This document shows, piece by piece, positions 8,791 through 17,575 of a stretch of DNA of 64,000 nucleotides. Made by a program: the position numbers and the translations under genes. The notes under the pieces are model-generated. The model did not search any database. It was not told the DNA's origin and saw only the letters and a program-made list of their open reading frames with translations. This stretch comes from Iphinoe sp. HA4291-MV1 (GTDB taxonomy: Bacteria; Cyanobacteriota; Cyanobacteriia; Cyanobacteriales; Nostocaceae). The stretch covers positions 112,095 to 176,094 of the forward strand of contig JAHHHH010000004.1 of NCBI GenBank assembly GCA_019359415.1. Reading direction: 5' to 3'. Each line of letters begins with the position of its first letter. Position 1 is the stretch's first letter.

Positions 8791-9963
8791 ATGACCAAAA
8801 CTATCAGTAGTCGCGAGAAACTAAGTCCTCAGGAGAAAAAGCCTGTGGATTTATTTTCGTCTCAGCAACAAAGCGATGAATCAAGTGAAACTACCAGGAA
8901 ATCTGTTGCACGCTCACCGATGCAACCACCCATAGGTAAGTTGCAAATTGTCCATGCAACGACAGGGCGCGTCCGAATCCGTGCTACTGACGGTAGTCAT
9001 AACTCGATACTTAATACTATCTCTCAAAATTTACGAAAGCAAGATGGGGTGAGGGAAGTATCCGTCAATCAGGAGACAGGCAGTTTAGTTGTTAACTTTG
9101 ATGAAAAAAAACTGCCCTTACCCCAAATGTTGGAGCGACTCCAACAATTTGACATACATCAATTACAAGCTTCTCAGGCAAAGAGCAAACAAGACCCTTT
9201 TGCTGCATGGAAATCTCTTGATTTTTGGAAGGAGCAAGGCATTTCGTTTATTCCCTTATTTACGGGATTGGCAGTAACGGGAGGGCTGGGAATCAGTGGT
9301 TTAGCATCGATCCCGGTTTACCTGATTACAGCAAATGCCACTCGTCGGGTAATTGATGAACTCCAAACGTCGGAATCACAAACAAGTACAGTTCCCTCTT
9401 CCCAACCAGCACCGAACGATAAAAAATCTTCTACAAAACGCAATACAACTGACCAACCTTCGTTATCAAAAGTGGAGCATAAATCTGTTGAAACCACAGC
9501 CCAGCCTGCAAAAATTGCCTATAGCGTTGTTCATGCCATTCCAGGGCGTATCCGGTTGAATGTGCCTCGAGTTGCACGCGATCGCGCCTATGCGCGAAGA
9601 CTCGAAAGGTTACTGAAAACAGAATCTCAAGTAACAAATGTACGCATTAATTGCGATGCTGCATCCATTGCTATTACCTATGGATCAGGTAAAATCCCAA
9701 TGTCCCATTGGGTTGGTCTGATGCAATTAGCAGACCAAACAATCCCGCAAACAAAGCCCATCAAGACAACACCCATAAAGACAACAATAGAGCAACCGCT
9801 TTGCGAGCCAGTTCATCAGCTTAAAGAACCAGCACCAATCACAACGGTAAAAGAGCAACCCACAGTAGAAACAGCCAGTATATGGTCTGATTTCAAGTCT
9901 CCAGCTCTCGGTGCGGCTCTATCTTTCATGGCGAATTTTCCATTAGACCCGGTTCCATATTAA
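8791..9963 (+). CDS. Two-module HMA-like membrane protein (PGR motif)
   Basis: 390 residues. Two HMA-like folds: residues about 52-115 (LQIVHATTGRVRIRA) and about 243-305 (VVHAIPGRIRLNVPRVARD). Both lack the CxxC metal site of true heavy-metal-associated domains and share instead a GR-h-R core. A hydrophobic stretch lies between them (about 150-185, ISFIPLFTGLAVTGGLGISG) and low-complexity S/T/P/Q linkers surround it. It is the first of five genes with the same module. No clear ribosome site precedes ATG 8791; an in-frame ATG at 8920 is an alternative. Function unknown; likely membrane-attached partner of the downstream ATPase. Confidence 0.75.
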   Translation: MTKTISSREKLSPQEKKPVDLFSSQQQSDESSETTRKSVARSPMQPPIGKLQIVHATTGRVRIRATDGSHNSILNTISQNLRKQDGVREVSVNQETGSLVVNFDEKKLPLPQMLERLQQFDIHQLQASQAKSKQDPFAAWKSLDFWKEQGISFIPLFTGLAVTGGLGISGLASIPVYLITANATRRVIDELQTSESQTSTVPSSQPAPNDKKSSTKRNTTDQPSLSKVEHKSVETTAQPAKIAYSVVHAIPGRIRLNVPRVARDRAYARRLERLLKTESQVTNVRINCDAASIAITYGSGKIPMSHWVGLMQLADQTIPQTKPIKTTPIKTTIEQPLCEPVHQLKEPAPITTVKEQPTVETASIWSDFKSPALGAALSFMANFPLDPVPY

Positions 9964-9982
9964 GGAACACTGGAGGACAAAA

Positions 9983-10369
9983 ATGGCTGGTTTAACAACG
10001 CAATTGGCACTCCACCTAAACAAAAAATCTCAGGTAGTAGAGGAAGAGACTGGTCATCTAATAGTAAAGCCACACTCTGCGGTCATTTACAGCATGATCC
10101 ATGCGCTTAGTAGCAGAGTGGAGTTTTATATTCCTCGGATATCCTTAGATTCCAGATATATGCAGCGCTTGCTGACTTTGTTTGCTTGTGAGCCTTGGAT
10201 CATAAGTCAGCAAGTCAATGACATCGCAAGGTCTATTGTCATGACCTACAAATCTGCAACAATGCTGAATTCCCAAAAGCGTTCTTTGAGTCTTTTGGAA
10301 CAAGCCATATCGTATTTATCCAGTCCGATTCAATCTGCTGCTAGCGATAGTGTTGTTCCCATAAGTTAA
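9983..10369 (+). CDS. Small divergent HMA-like protein
   Basis: 128 residues, 19 bases after the previous gene, preceded by GGAGG. Residues about 34-105 repeat the module of its neighbours (YSMIHALSSRVEFYIPRIS, DSRYMQRLL) but the PGR triplet is degraded to SSR. No CxxC, no membrane helix. It appears to be a duplicated and diverging single module. Function unknown. Confidence 0.65.
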   Translation: MAGLTTQLALHLNKKSQVVEEETGHLIVKPHSAVIYSMIHALSSRVEFYIPRISLDSRYMQRLLTLFACEPWIISQQVNDIARSIVMTYKSATMLNSQKRSLSLLEQAISYLSSPIQSAASDSVVPIS

Positions 10370-10551
10370 CTAGAAGATAGGCAAGCCCTCCTTTGGAAAT
10401 AGGGTGTTTAGGTGTTAGGAAATAGGGTAGTTTTAAACTGCTGCTATCCACCTACACCCTTCTGGTGCACCCTATCTGGCTCTTGCTGAGCAGGCTTTTG
10501 AATAGGCTTTTGAAAATCCAATTTGAAGCAACTTTGTATGAGAGAGAAGAA

Positions 10552-12807
10552 ATGGCAAAACTTAGTGTGCAATTACCACCTTCCGGAGGTCATGTATCCC
10601 AAGTAGCTGTAGTGGCAAAAAATGGGATTTCTATAGTTGAGAGCAATGGACACTCACAGATCCAGTCTTCCAAAGTTCCATACAGCCTTGTGCATACGAT
10701 CCCAGGAAGAGTCAGGTTGCGAGTACCTCGTTTGCGTCGCGATGCAGACTATGCACAGCGCCTTCAAGTGTTGTTGGAGGCTGACGCCCTTGTGACAAGT
10801 GTCCGTATTAAACGTGCAGCAGCGTCACTGACAGTGACTTATAAATCCAGCAAAATTTCAGATACTAAAATACGTTCGCATCTGGGCTATTTGATCCAAG
10901 CAGCCAGTGAAGTCATCGTTCTTAAACCCTCCAAGCAACAACCTGCATCTGATGCAGAAGAGAAATCTTGGCCTGGGATGCAACTTTCAGCTTTGGCTAC
11001 GGCTTTAGCTGTATTGGGTGGACCATTCGGATTATCTATTCCGCCTATTATGGTTGCAGGAACTATAGCCCTTGCCACATTACCTGTTGTCAAACGAGCT
11101 TGGGAGGGGATCAAGGATGAGCGAAAACTGAATATTGATTTTCTGGATTTTATGGCTATTGCCATTACCACAGTTCAGGGTCAATTTCTCACACCTGCGC
11201 TGATGCTGAGTTTAATTGAAATTGGCGAGAACATACGCGATCGCACGGCTCGTTCTTCGGCTCAGCAAACTTTGGATTTGTTGAGTTCTCTCGGACAGTT
11301 CGTCTGGGTGGAACGTGATGGGGAAAAAGTGCAAATTCCCATTCAAGACGTGCAGCCAGGGGATACAGTCATTGTTTACCCTGGCGAACAAGTCCCGGTG
11401 GATGGTACTATCCTGCGGGGTAACGCACTGTTGGATGAGCAGAAACTGACTGGTGAGTCTATGCCAGTATTGAAGAGAAAGGGACAAACCGTTTATGCCT
11501 CAACTCTCATGCGGGAGGGACGAATTTACATTGCGGCGGAACGGGTAGGTAACGACACCTGTGCCGGACAGAGCATTCGGTTGATGCAAGAAGCTCCCGT
11601 TCACGATACCCGTATGGAAAACCATGTTCTGAAAATTGCTCAAAAAGCAGTCTTGCCAACATTGCTACTTGGTGGGGCTGTATTTGCCACAACTCGCAAC
11701 CCAGCACGAGCAGCCAGCGTCCTGACTCTAGACTTTGCCACTGGTATTCGCGTATCAGTTCCCACAACAGTTTTGGCAGCGCTTACCTATGCAGCGCGGC
11801 GCGGTGTTCTTATCCGTAGCGGACGAGCGCTAGAAAAACTTGCAGAGGTTGACACCATTGTGTTTGATAAGACAGGCACACTAACTAAAGGTGAAGTAGC
11901 TGTTGTTGGTGTCAAAAGTCTCAATGGAGCAACGTCAACAACACGAGTGCTGGAACTCGCTGCGGCTGCTGAACAGCGTCTGACTCACCCAGTGGCAGAG
12001 GCGATCGTGCGCTATGCTCAAGAACGGAAAATAGAAGTGCTTCCCCGTGCCAAGTGGGATTACCAACTTGGTCTAGGTGTGCGAGCAGAGATTGACGGAG
12101 AAACCGTTTACGTCGGTAGTGAGCGCTATCTGCGTCAAGAAGGCATTGAGATGAATCTCAATGGACACCAAAAGCAGGCAACTTCAGTCATTTATGTTGC
12201 TAGCAATGGTCAACTTCAAGGTAGAATAAAATACAGTGACATACTCCGTCCAGAAAGCCAAGAAGTGATCACAGCACTGTTGACAGTTGAAGGTGTGGAA
12301 GTTCACATGCTGACTGGAGATAACAGACGAACTGCTAGCGCTGTGGCTGCTCAACTTGGAATTCCTCCAACGCATACCCACGCAGAAGCTTTTCCTGAGC
12401 AAAAAGCAACTGTTGTCCGCGAACTGCACGAACAAGGCAAGACAGTTGCATTTGTTGGTGATGGAATCAATGATTCACCAGCTTTAGCCTATGCTGATGT
12501 TTCTGTTTCCTTCGCCAACGGTTCTGAAATTGCTCGCGAAACAGCGGATGTAGTGCTGATGCAGAATGACTTGCATGGTCTATTGGAGGCAATTGAAATT
12601 GCCCGTAATGCTAGGCAATTGATTCACCAAAACACAGGTCTGATTGCTGTTCCTAACATAGTAGCATTAGCGATCGCAGTTTTGTTTGGTCTTAACCCCC
12701 TAGCAGCGACGATGGTTAATAATGGCTCAACAGTCGTTGCAGGAGTTAATGGTTTGCGCCCAATTTTCAAAAGCCGCAAGCAAAAATCTCTACCATCAGC
12801 AGGATGA
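10552..12807 (+). CDS. P-type ATPase with PGR-type HMA-like domain and no CPC motif
   Basis: Predicted cation pump of the heavy-metal P1B shape. Residue numbers count from ATG 10552, which follows AGAGAGAAG; an upstream frame from 10465 would add 29. An HMA-like module with PGR at 51-53 lacks CxxC. The catalytic core is intact: TGES near 300, phosphorylation site DKTGT at 439, GDGIND near 636. The membrane metal motif normally CPC about 42 residues before the phosphorylated Asp is replaced by FAT (DFATGIRVSVP near 394), so a Cys-coordinated soft metal is unlikely. The gene lies among HMA-like and DUF5132 genes. Substrate unknown. Confidence 0.85.
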   Translation: MAKLSVQLPPSGGHVSQVAVVAKNGISIVESNGHSQIQSSKVPYSLVHTIPGRVRLRVPRLRRDADYAQRLQVLLEADALVTSVRIKRAAASLTVTYKSSKISDTKIRSHLGYLIQAASEVIVLKPSKQQPASDAEEKSWPGMQLSALATALAVLGGPFGLSIPPIMVAGTIALATLPVVKRAWEGIKDERKLNIDFLDFMAIAITTVQGQFLTPALMLSLIEIGENIRDRTARSSAQQTLDLLSSLGQFVWVERDGEKVQIPIQDVQPGDTVIVYPGEQVPVDGTILRGNALLDEQKLTGESMPVLKRKGQTVYASTLMREGRIYIAAERVGNDTCAGQSIRLMQEAPVHDTRMENHVLKIAQKAVLPTLLLGGAVFATTRNPARAASVLTLDFATGIRVSVPTTVLAALTYAARRGVLIRSGRALEKLAEVDTIVFDKTGTLTKGEVAVVGVKSLNGATSTTRVLELAAAAEQRLTHPVAEAIVRYAQERKIEVLPRAKWDYQLGLGVRAEIDGETVYVGSERYLRQEGIEMNLNGHQKQATSVIYVASNGQLQGRIKYSDILRPESQEVITALLTVEGVEVHMLTGDNRRTASAVAAQLGIPPTHTHAEAFPEQKATVVRELHEQGKTVAFVGDGINDSPALAYADVSVSFANGSEIARETADVVLMQNDLHGLLEAIEIARNARQLIHQNTGLIAVPNIVALAIAVLFGLNPLAATMVNNGSTVVAGVNGLRPIFKSRKQKSLPSAG

Positions 12808-12878
12808 GATAGCTGTCTTAACGACAGTATAATTAGAAAATTTGTAAAAATTTTTCAAATCACAGGAGGAAAATAATC

Positions 12879-13187
12879 ATGGCACCTAAAATTACTGATT
12901 TTGTTGAAGACGCTGGCGCACCTGGCATTATAGCCGGTATTGGAGCAGTACTCCTAGCACCTGTCGTGATTCCAGTTGTGGCAGGCGTTGGTAAACCCAT
13001 TGCCAAGTCAATCATCAAGGGCGGACTTGTTCTTTTTGAAAAAAGCAGGGGAGCCGTTGCAGAACTTGGTGAAACTTGGGAGGACATGGTAGCTGAAGCA
13101 AGAGCAGAACTTGCAGAAGGAAGACAGCTACCAGCAGTGGATGTTGCGAGCACCTCTGTGGACAATGGACCCGATAATGGTGCATAA
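12879..13187 (+). CDS. DUF5132 family protein
   Basis: 102 residues: a hydrophobic, Gly/Ala/Val-rich segment (about 14-40, GIIAGIGAVLLAPVVIPVVA) followed by an amphipathic helix and an acidic tail (EDMVAEARAELAEG). I recognise the DUF5132 pattern. AGGAGG at 12864-12869 supports the start. It sits between the P-type ATPase and another HMA-like gene, an association that suggests a membrane accessory of the pump, but the biochemical role is not known. Confidence 0.75.
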   Translation: MAPKITDFVEDAGAPGIIAGIGAVLLAPVVIPVVAGVGKPIAKSIIKGGLVLFEKSRGAVAELGETWEDMVAEARAELAEGRQLPAVDVASTSVDNGPDNGA

Positions 13188-13199
13188 TTCTCAGTCCAT

Positions 13200-13232
13200 T
13201 TGGCGTTCCTTGGCTTAGCTAGGGAACACCAA
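13200..13232 (+). terminator. Hairpin after the DUF5132 gene
   Basis: TTGGCGTTCCTT (13200-13211) can pair with AGGGAACACCAA (13221-13232) allowing G-T pairs, 13 bases after the stop. No long T-run follows, so it may be an attenuator or processing hairpin. A GTTATCA-type short repeat follows at about 13253-13291. Confidence 0.4.
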
Positions 13233-13329
13233 GGGAATTCGTAATTCTTAACAGTTATCAGTTATCAGTTATCACTGTTCATTGTTCACTGTTTAAGAAT
13301 TACAATTTCTAAATTAGGAGGGTAGTTAA

Positions 13330-13908
13330 GTGTCAAGAAATGGTTATATTAATCTCACTCAGATGCCACAGATTATTGATGAAAAATCTATAAAAAAAGC
13401 TTTTCAACCTATATCTACACGGGTTGTCAGTTCTACCCCAGGAAGGCTACGTTTGAGAGTTGCACAGCCTCACCGTCAATCTAGGGACATGCAACGGATT
13501 GCCAATGTGCTACAAGCAAATCCTAATATTAATCAGGTACGAACTAATATTCAAAATGGCAGTATTGTCATAAATCACGATGCTCAAGATGGAAGTCTTG
13601 ACGATGTTTACGCGACGTTGCGCGATTTAGGTGTTATTTTTGGTGATGTTGCATTAGGAAAATCTGAAGCAGCAGCAGAAGTATCAAATGCAGTTGTTGA
13701 CTTGAATAAACGAGTTAAACAAGCGACGAATAATGCTGTTGATTTGCGCTTTCTTTTTCCTTTAGGACTCGGTGTCCTTTCTATTCGGCAGTTAGTTGCT
13801 AGGGGATTGCAGTTAGAAATTATTCCTTGGTATGTGTTGGCTTGGTACGCTTTTGATAGTTTTATAAAACTGCACGGTACGAGTCAAGTACACTCAAGTA
13901 AAGAGTAA
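13330..13908 (+). CDS. HMA-like protein with C-terminal membrane segment
   Basis: 192 residues. GTG start at 13330 is fixed by AGGAGGG seven bases upstream. The HMA-like module runs about 33-100 (VVSSTPGRLRLRVAQPHR) with the PGR motif and no CxxC. A C-terminal hydrophobic region (FLFPLGLGVLSIRQL, IPWYVLAWYAFDSFI) probably anchors it to the membrane. It is the last gene of the HMA/ATPase/DUF5132 run. Function unknown. Confidence 0.75.
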   Translation: MSRNGYINLTQMPQIIDEKSIKKAFQPISTRVVSSTPGRLRLRVAQPHRQSRDMQRIANVLQANPNINQVRTNIQNGSIVINHDAQDGSLDDVYATLRDLGVIFGDVALGKSEAAAEVSNAVVDLNKRVKQATNNAVDLRFLFPLGLGVLSIRQLVARGLQLEIIPWYVLAWYAFDSFIKLHGTSQVHSSKE

Positions 13909-13931
13909 AAAGGGAGAGGCTAAGAAAAGCA

Positions 13932-13964
13932 AGATCCCCGACTTCTTCAAGAAGTCGAGGATCT
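13932..13964. terminator. Long hairpin after the HMA cluster
   Basis: AGATCCCCGACTTCTT pairs with AGAAGTCGAGGATCT around a two-base loop, one mismatch. This GATCCCCGACTTCTT palindrome is a common interspersed repeat in cyanobacteria and here lies 24 bases after the last HMA gene, where it could act as a terminator. Confidence 0.6.
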
Positions 13965-14266
13965 GTTATCCCGGGAGCATCCCATAACTCTATCTCAAAA
14001 AATAATTCATCCTCATCACCAAACTTGCCCGAAATCATATCGTTCCGCACACCCCAGTTTCATTTATAGGGAAGATTCTCCCCCAGCGTACTGTATGAGT
14101 AGACTTTGCTTCAGTCATAGTTAGTTAAGACGCTTTATCGTAATATCTATAGCTATATTAAATTGCATGAGATGAGTCAAGCACAGTCAGGTAAAGAGTG
14201 TGAATTGGATATTATAATGGCAGAAATCTATGAAAACATGCTAACTGGATGAAAGTTAAATAAATT
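13965..14266. other. Intergenic region
   Basis: About 300 bases without a convincing gene. The stretch 14174-14200 (GAGTCAAGCACAGTCAGGTAAAGAGT) resembles the last bases of the preceding HMA gene (near 13881-13908), so it may be a leftover of a local duplication. Nothing else is seen. Confidence 0.35.
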
Positions 14267-14506
14267 ATGCAACCTGCTTTACACATTACAACCCACGTTT
14301 TACCAGGAAACAAGATAGAAATTCAAATCCCAGAAGCCAAAGAAGGCGATACTGTTGATATATTTGTCATCTTACCTGACAAATCATTGTCAAAACGGAG
14401 TTCTGTTCTAGAGTTAATAGAACAAATTTGTAGTAAACGCCCGTTTAGAAGCACTGAGAATATAGATAGACAACTGCAAGAGGAACGAGATTCATGGGAA
14501 AGCTAA
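14267..14506 (+). CDS. Antitoxin-like small protein of a broken toxin-antitoxin pair
   Basis: 79 residues. The N-terminal half (ITTHVLPGNKIEIQIPEAKEGDTVDIFVI) is a beta-rich segment and the C-terminal part carries a charged helix (NIDRQLQEERDSWES), the layout of antitoxins paired with PIN-domain toxins in cyanobacteria. The following reading frame overlaps it by 13 bases and begins like a PIN toxin, which supports the reading. No good ribosome site is visible before ATG 14267. Confidence 0.6.
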   Translation: MQPALHITTHVLPGNKIEIQIPEAKEGDTVDIFVILPDKSLSKRSSVLELIEQICSKRPFRSTENIDRQLQEERDSWES

Positions 14507-14661
14507 TACTTCCCTCATCTGGCATTGTCTATGTAGACACATCAGTCTTGATTTATACTAAGGAGAGCGATAAGCGGAGCTTAAGCCTTCGGCTATCGCA
14601 CTCTTCTAAAATCCGGGCATTTAAAAAAGAGCGATGCTCCCAAAGGGAGCATCGCTCTTAA
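14494..14661 (+). pseudogene. Truncated PIN-domain toxin
   Basis: The frame starts at ATG 14494, overlapping the antitoxin gene. It reads MGKLILPSSGIVYVDTSVLI, the expected first strand of a PIN nuclease with its first acidic residue (VYVDTS). After about 22 codons the sequence turns into repeat-like DNA (GCGATAAGCGGAGC...GCTATCGC and a GAGCGATGCTCCC palindrome) and stops at 14661. The remaining roughly 100 residues, including the other acidic residues, are missing, so the toxin should be dead. Confidence 0.65.
14629..14657. terminator. Perfect hairpin between convergent genes
   Basis: GAGCGATGCTCCC (14629-14641), loop AAA, GGGAGCATCGCTC (14645-14657). A-run before and TT after allow use from either side. 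It lies 26 bases past the stop of the minus-strand BNR gene and could terminate that transcript. Confidence 0.65.
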
Positions 14662-14683
14662 GCTCTAAACTTTTACCCCTTTG

Positions 14684-16006
14684 TCAGGTATCCAAACGGA
14701 TTACCCGGCTCTCGGCATTCCCATCTACGGTCAATCTGTAAATAAAAATACCTGGCGGTAAACGTTCCCCTGAGTCGTTTGTCCCGTCCCAGACGACTGA
14801 TTTGGAACCAGCACTTTGATTGCTTTCATCAACCAGCGTACGAACGTGCGCGCCAAACCGATTCCAGATATCGATTGTGATGCTTTTGGCATTATCGGGT
14901 AACGTGTACTCAATATTAATCGATTTCTCAAATTGCGCTGGCGCATTTGTCAAGAGAAATCTGGTGGGCGCAGCTATCTCTGCGAGAGGAGCTGTTACTG
15001 GTGCAGTGGAATATTTGTAAACAGTCTTACCTGAAGAATAACCAACAGTCACAGGATTGCCAAAGAAACGGAATCTATTGATAAATTGCCCTATCTGATT
15101 GGCATCATGCCAGTTTTTCCCTCCATCGTTTGTCTCGCTGCTATAGCCTTTTGTGAAATCTTCACTTCCCCAGCCACCAACCCAACCAAGGTTTTCATCA
15201 ACAAATCCAACACCTTCGAGGTTTGTATTCCCTTGAGGATCGTTGATGCGGAGCCTCGTCCAAGTCTGTCCACCATCTGTTGTCTTTAGAATCGCGCCTG
15301 CTTGGAAATTTTCAAGAGAGACAAAACCAATATTCTCATTCAGAAACTGAATTTTCCAACCCCATTCTCCCAGTGGAAAAGAGGAACTCATATTTTCGAC
15401 GCGATTTACCCAAGTCTTTCCACCATCTTCTGTATAAAGAACAACTGGAATGACATCGTCACGACTTGGGTTAGAAATACTCTTGTCCGCTTTCCCACCG
15501 ACAACCCAGCCACGCTCCGGACTGGTGAAATATGTATCAATCAAAAGTGTGGCGTATTGACTCATATCCCATCCAGTCCAAGTGGTTCCCCCATCAACAG
15601 TCTTAATCATACCTACAGGTCTATCAGGATAGTTAGTACCTGAAGCGTAAACAACTGACTCATTGACAACTGAGAGACCACAAATTGCCGGCGGGGCAAG
15701 TTGAGGAAGGCGATCTTCGATTAAGTTCCAATTTTTACCTCCATCAATTGTGGCGTATAGACGTTTACTTGCCGTCAGCGTTCCCGCCCATCCCTTTAAG
15801 GGTGTTGCAAAACCAATACATCTCAAGTAAACCCTATCCTGAAATTGTTGTTCCCAGGTTTCACCGCCATCGTTGGTTTTTATTATTTGACCATTACTAT
15901 TAACTGCCCAGCCCACTGAAGGGTCAATAAACCAAATATCATCGGTTCTCGAACTAGCCAGCGGAGCATTCGTGGGGGACCATTGTAAATTTGAAGAATT
16001 CGTCAT
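14684..16006 (-). CDS. BNR/Asp-box repeat protein with FlgD-like C-terminal domain
   Basis: 440 residues. Six Asp-box repeats of the form T-x-DGG-x-(T/N)W are visible (TNDGGETW, TIDGGKNW, TVDGGTTW, TEDGGKTW, TTDGGQTW, TNDGGKNW), giving a beta-propeller like Ycf48-type or sialidase-like proteins. The last 90 residues match the FlgD Ig-like fold (IWNRFGAHVRTLVDES, WDGTNDSGERLPPGIFIYRL). No signal peptide is seen. ATG 16006 is chosen because AGGAG is nine bases upstream; the in-frame ATG at 16015 is too close to it. It precedes nothing obviously related; the ferritin-like gene is just upstream on the same strand. Function unknown. Confidence 0.75.
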   Translation of the reverse strand: MTNSSNLQWSPTNAPLASSRTDDIWFIDPSVGWAVNSNGQIIKTNDGGETWEQQFQDRVYLRCIGFATPLKGWAGTLTASKRLYATIDGGKNWNLIEDRLPQLAPPAICGLSVVNESVVYASGTNYPDRPVGMIKTVDGGTTWTGWDMSQYATLLIDTYFTSPERGWVVGGKADKSISNPSRDDVIPVVLYTEDGGKTWVNRVENMSSSFPLGEWGWKIQFLNENIGFVSLENFQAGAILKTTDGGQTWTRLRINDPQGNTNLEGVGFVDENLGWVGGWGSEDFTKGYSSETNDGGKNWHDANQIGQFINRFRFFGNPVTVGYSSGKTVYKYSTAPVTAPLAEIAAPTRFLLTNAPAQFEKSINIEYTLPDNAKSITIDIWNRFGAHVRTLVDESNQSAGSKSVVWDGTNDSGERLPPGIFIYRLTVDGNAESRVIRLDT

Positions 16007-16057
16007 GATAAACATCTCCTATTTTTTAGGGGTACGGTATGTTACACTCGATTTGGA

Positions 16058-17575
16058 TTACTCGGGAAAATTATTATCTTTCCACTTTTTGAAAAGGTTA
16101 ATTCTCTCCTCTGTCCAAGGTCCTTCGGGAAGCAGAGGCATAGACTTTGAGGAGACCACCCTTAAGATTTCATCTGCATTCTGCTTCACATCATCATAAT
16201 CACCAAGATTGACAGGAAATCTCGGTATTGATTTCATATGATCTACATCCATTGGTGAGAATAATTGTGAGATGCCGTTTGCCCAGGTTCCTCCATTTGG
16301 TTTGAGTGAAATGGTATGGGCTGTCTTTTTTAGCGCCGCCGACACATCCGTCAAGGCTTGCACCAACTGAGGATAGGGTTGCGTTCTAGAGTCGCCAATA
16401 AGAGCGTCACAAGCTACAGCAATTTCTTGTAGTCGCTCCTGAAAAAATATCCAAGCGCTGCTCATCTGTGGGAGCAACTGAACATCTGAATATACCTCAA
16501 AGCTTGGACCAGCCTTCGTGTTAGGATATTCCTTGCCTGCAGGCAATTGGGTTATTGCTTTAGCCAACGGAGACAAGCCGAAAGGCATGAGGTTAATGAA
16601 TGCACTCCTGAGAATGTAGAGCTGTTCTTCATTCTCCTCGGTACGCGCAAAGAAACGCATCAGTATTTGTAGCATAACCTCATAAAGTGCAGCGAATATC
16701 TCTACTACGTCGCGACTTAATGGATCGGTGATGATGTTTGCACCAGGAGTTGTGTTGTCTTGCTGAAGACTTAATAGTGGATTTTCGATCACTGAGCGGG
16801 CAGGTTGAAACTTGGGATCTTTCGCTAATTCTGCTAAATACTCTTCGCGAATTTTGGTGAATTTGGCAAAATGACTGTCTTCTCTGTCTGCAGGACTTCC
16901 TTCGCCCTGTTTGACGATAAGGTCGATCGCTTTTACTGCTGAATCCAAGTCTGTAACCTGGATCATATCCCGAAAAATCCCAGTTGCTTGGGCTTGAGGT
17001 GAACCAATAAACAATTTTTGGCTGATAGTCTCAAAGCCTTGGCGAATCAGCCCATAGAGTTCCCCAATGGTGTTATACTCCAGTTTTCTAGGGAGCAGTG
17101 GTTCTGGTAGTGCAAGAAATCTCATCAATTCTTCGCCTTCCTTGATCTGCTTACACAACTGATTCCAAAACTCTTTTTTTTCCTCATCTTGAAAATTGTT
17201 CGGCAATTCAAAACAAATGTATCGGTTAAGCGTAGCTTCATTGAAAGGAGCTAGTTTGAATAAGAGCTTCAAAGAAGTATATGTTTTCGCTTGGGGAAAA
17301 TTTGCACGTCGGAAATATGGTGCTCCCCCTATCGCTGTCAGCAGGTTGCTAGCCAGTGCCAAATGCAGCATTTCTTGTACTGCAATTTCATTAATCGTGC
17401 GACGCCATCTATTAATTTTGTTTAGTTGATCTTGAGAAACTCCCTCATCTGTAGATTGCTTGAAACTGAAGGCAGTAAAAAGGTATTGACAGGCAAGTGA
17501 ATGTTCCAACTCTGCTGCCTGTGAGAGAAGATAAAGTAAATCTTCCCTTGTTTTAACTTGATTGTTTGAACTCAT
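16058..17575 (-). CDS. Ferritin-like domain protein (iminophenyl-pyruvate dimer synthase type)
   Basis: 505 residues from ATG 17575 (MSSNNQVKTREDLLYLL). The N-terminal 150 residues form a ferritin-like four-helix bundle with candidate diiron ligands (AAELEHSLACQYLF; NEIAVQEMLHLALASNLL, the ExxH). This matches the PF12902-type domain of VioB-like proteins. The long C-terminal part is helical and less conserved. An in-frame extension to 17761 adds 62 residues with no ribosome site and a non-conserved look. It is encoded 42 bases before the BNR gene on the same strand, so the two may be co-expressed. The substrate is unknown. Confidence 0.75.
   Translation of the reverse strand: MSSNNQVKTREDLLYLLSQAAELEHSLACQYLFTAFSFKQSTDEGVSQDQLNKINRWRRTINEIAVQEMLHLALASNLLTAIGGAPYFRRANFPQAKTYTSLKLLFKLAPFNEATLNRYICFELPNNFQDEEKKEFWNQLCKQIKEGEELMRFLALPEPLLPRKLEYNTIGELYGLIRQGFETISQKLFIGSPQAQATGIFRDMIQVTDLDSAVKAIDLIVKQGEGSPADREDSHFAKFTKIREEYLAELAKDPKFQPARSVIENPLLSLQQDNTTPGANIITDPLSRDVVEIFAALYEVMLQILMRFFARTEENEEQLYILRSAFINLMPFGLSPLAKAITQLPAGKEYPNTKAGPSFEVYSDVQLLPQMSSAWIFFQERLQEIAVACDALIGDSRTQPYPQLVQALTDVSAALKKTAHTISLKPNGGTWANGISQLFSPMDVDHMKSIPRFPVNLGDYDDVKQNADEILRVVSSKSMPLLPEGPWTEERINLFKKWKDNNFPE

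Noticed and set aside
14172-14252. Short frame MSQAQSGKECELDIIM...
   Set aside because: 27 codons with no ribosome site; its start resembles the 3' end of the nearby HMA gene, so it is probably a duplication scar.
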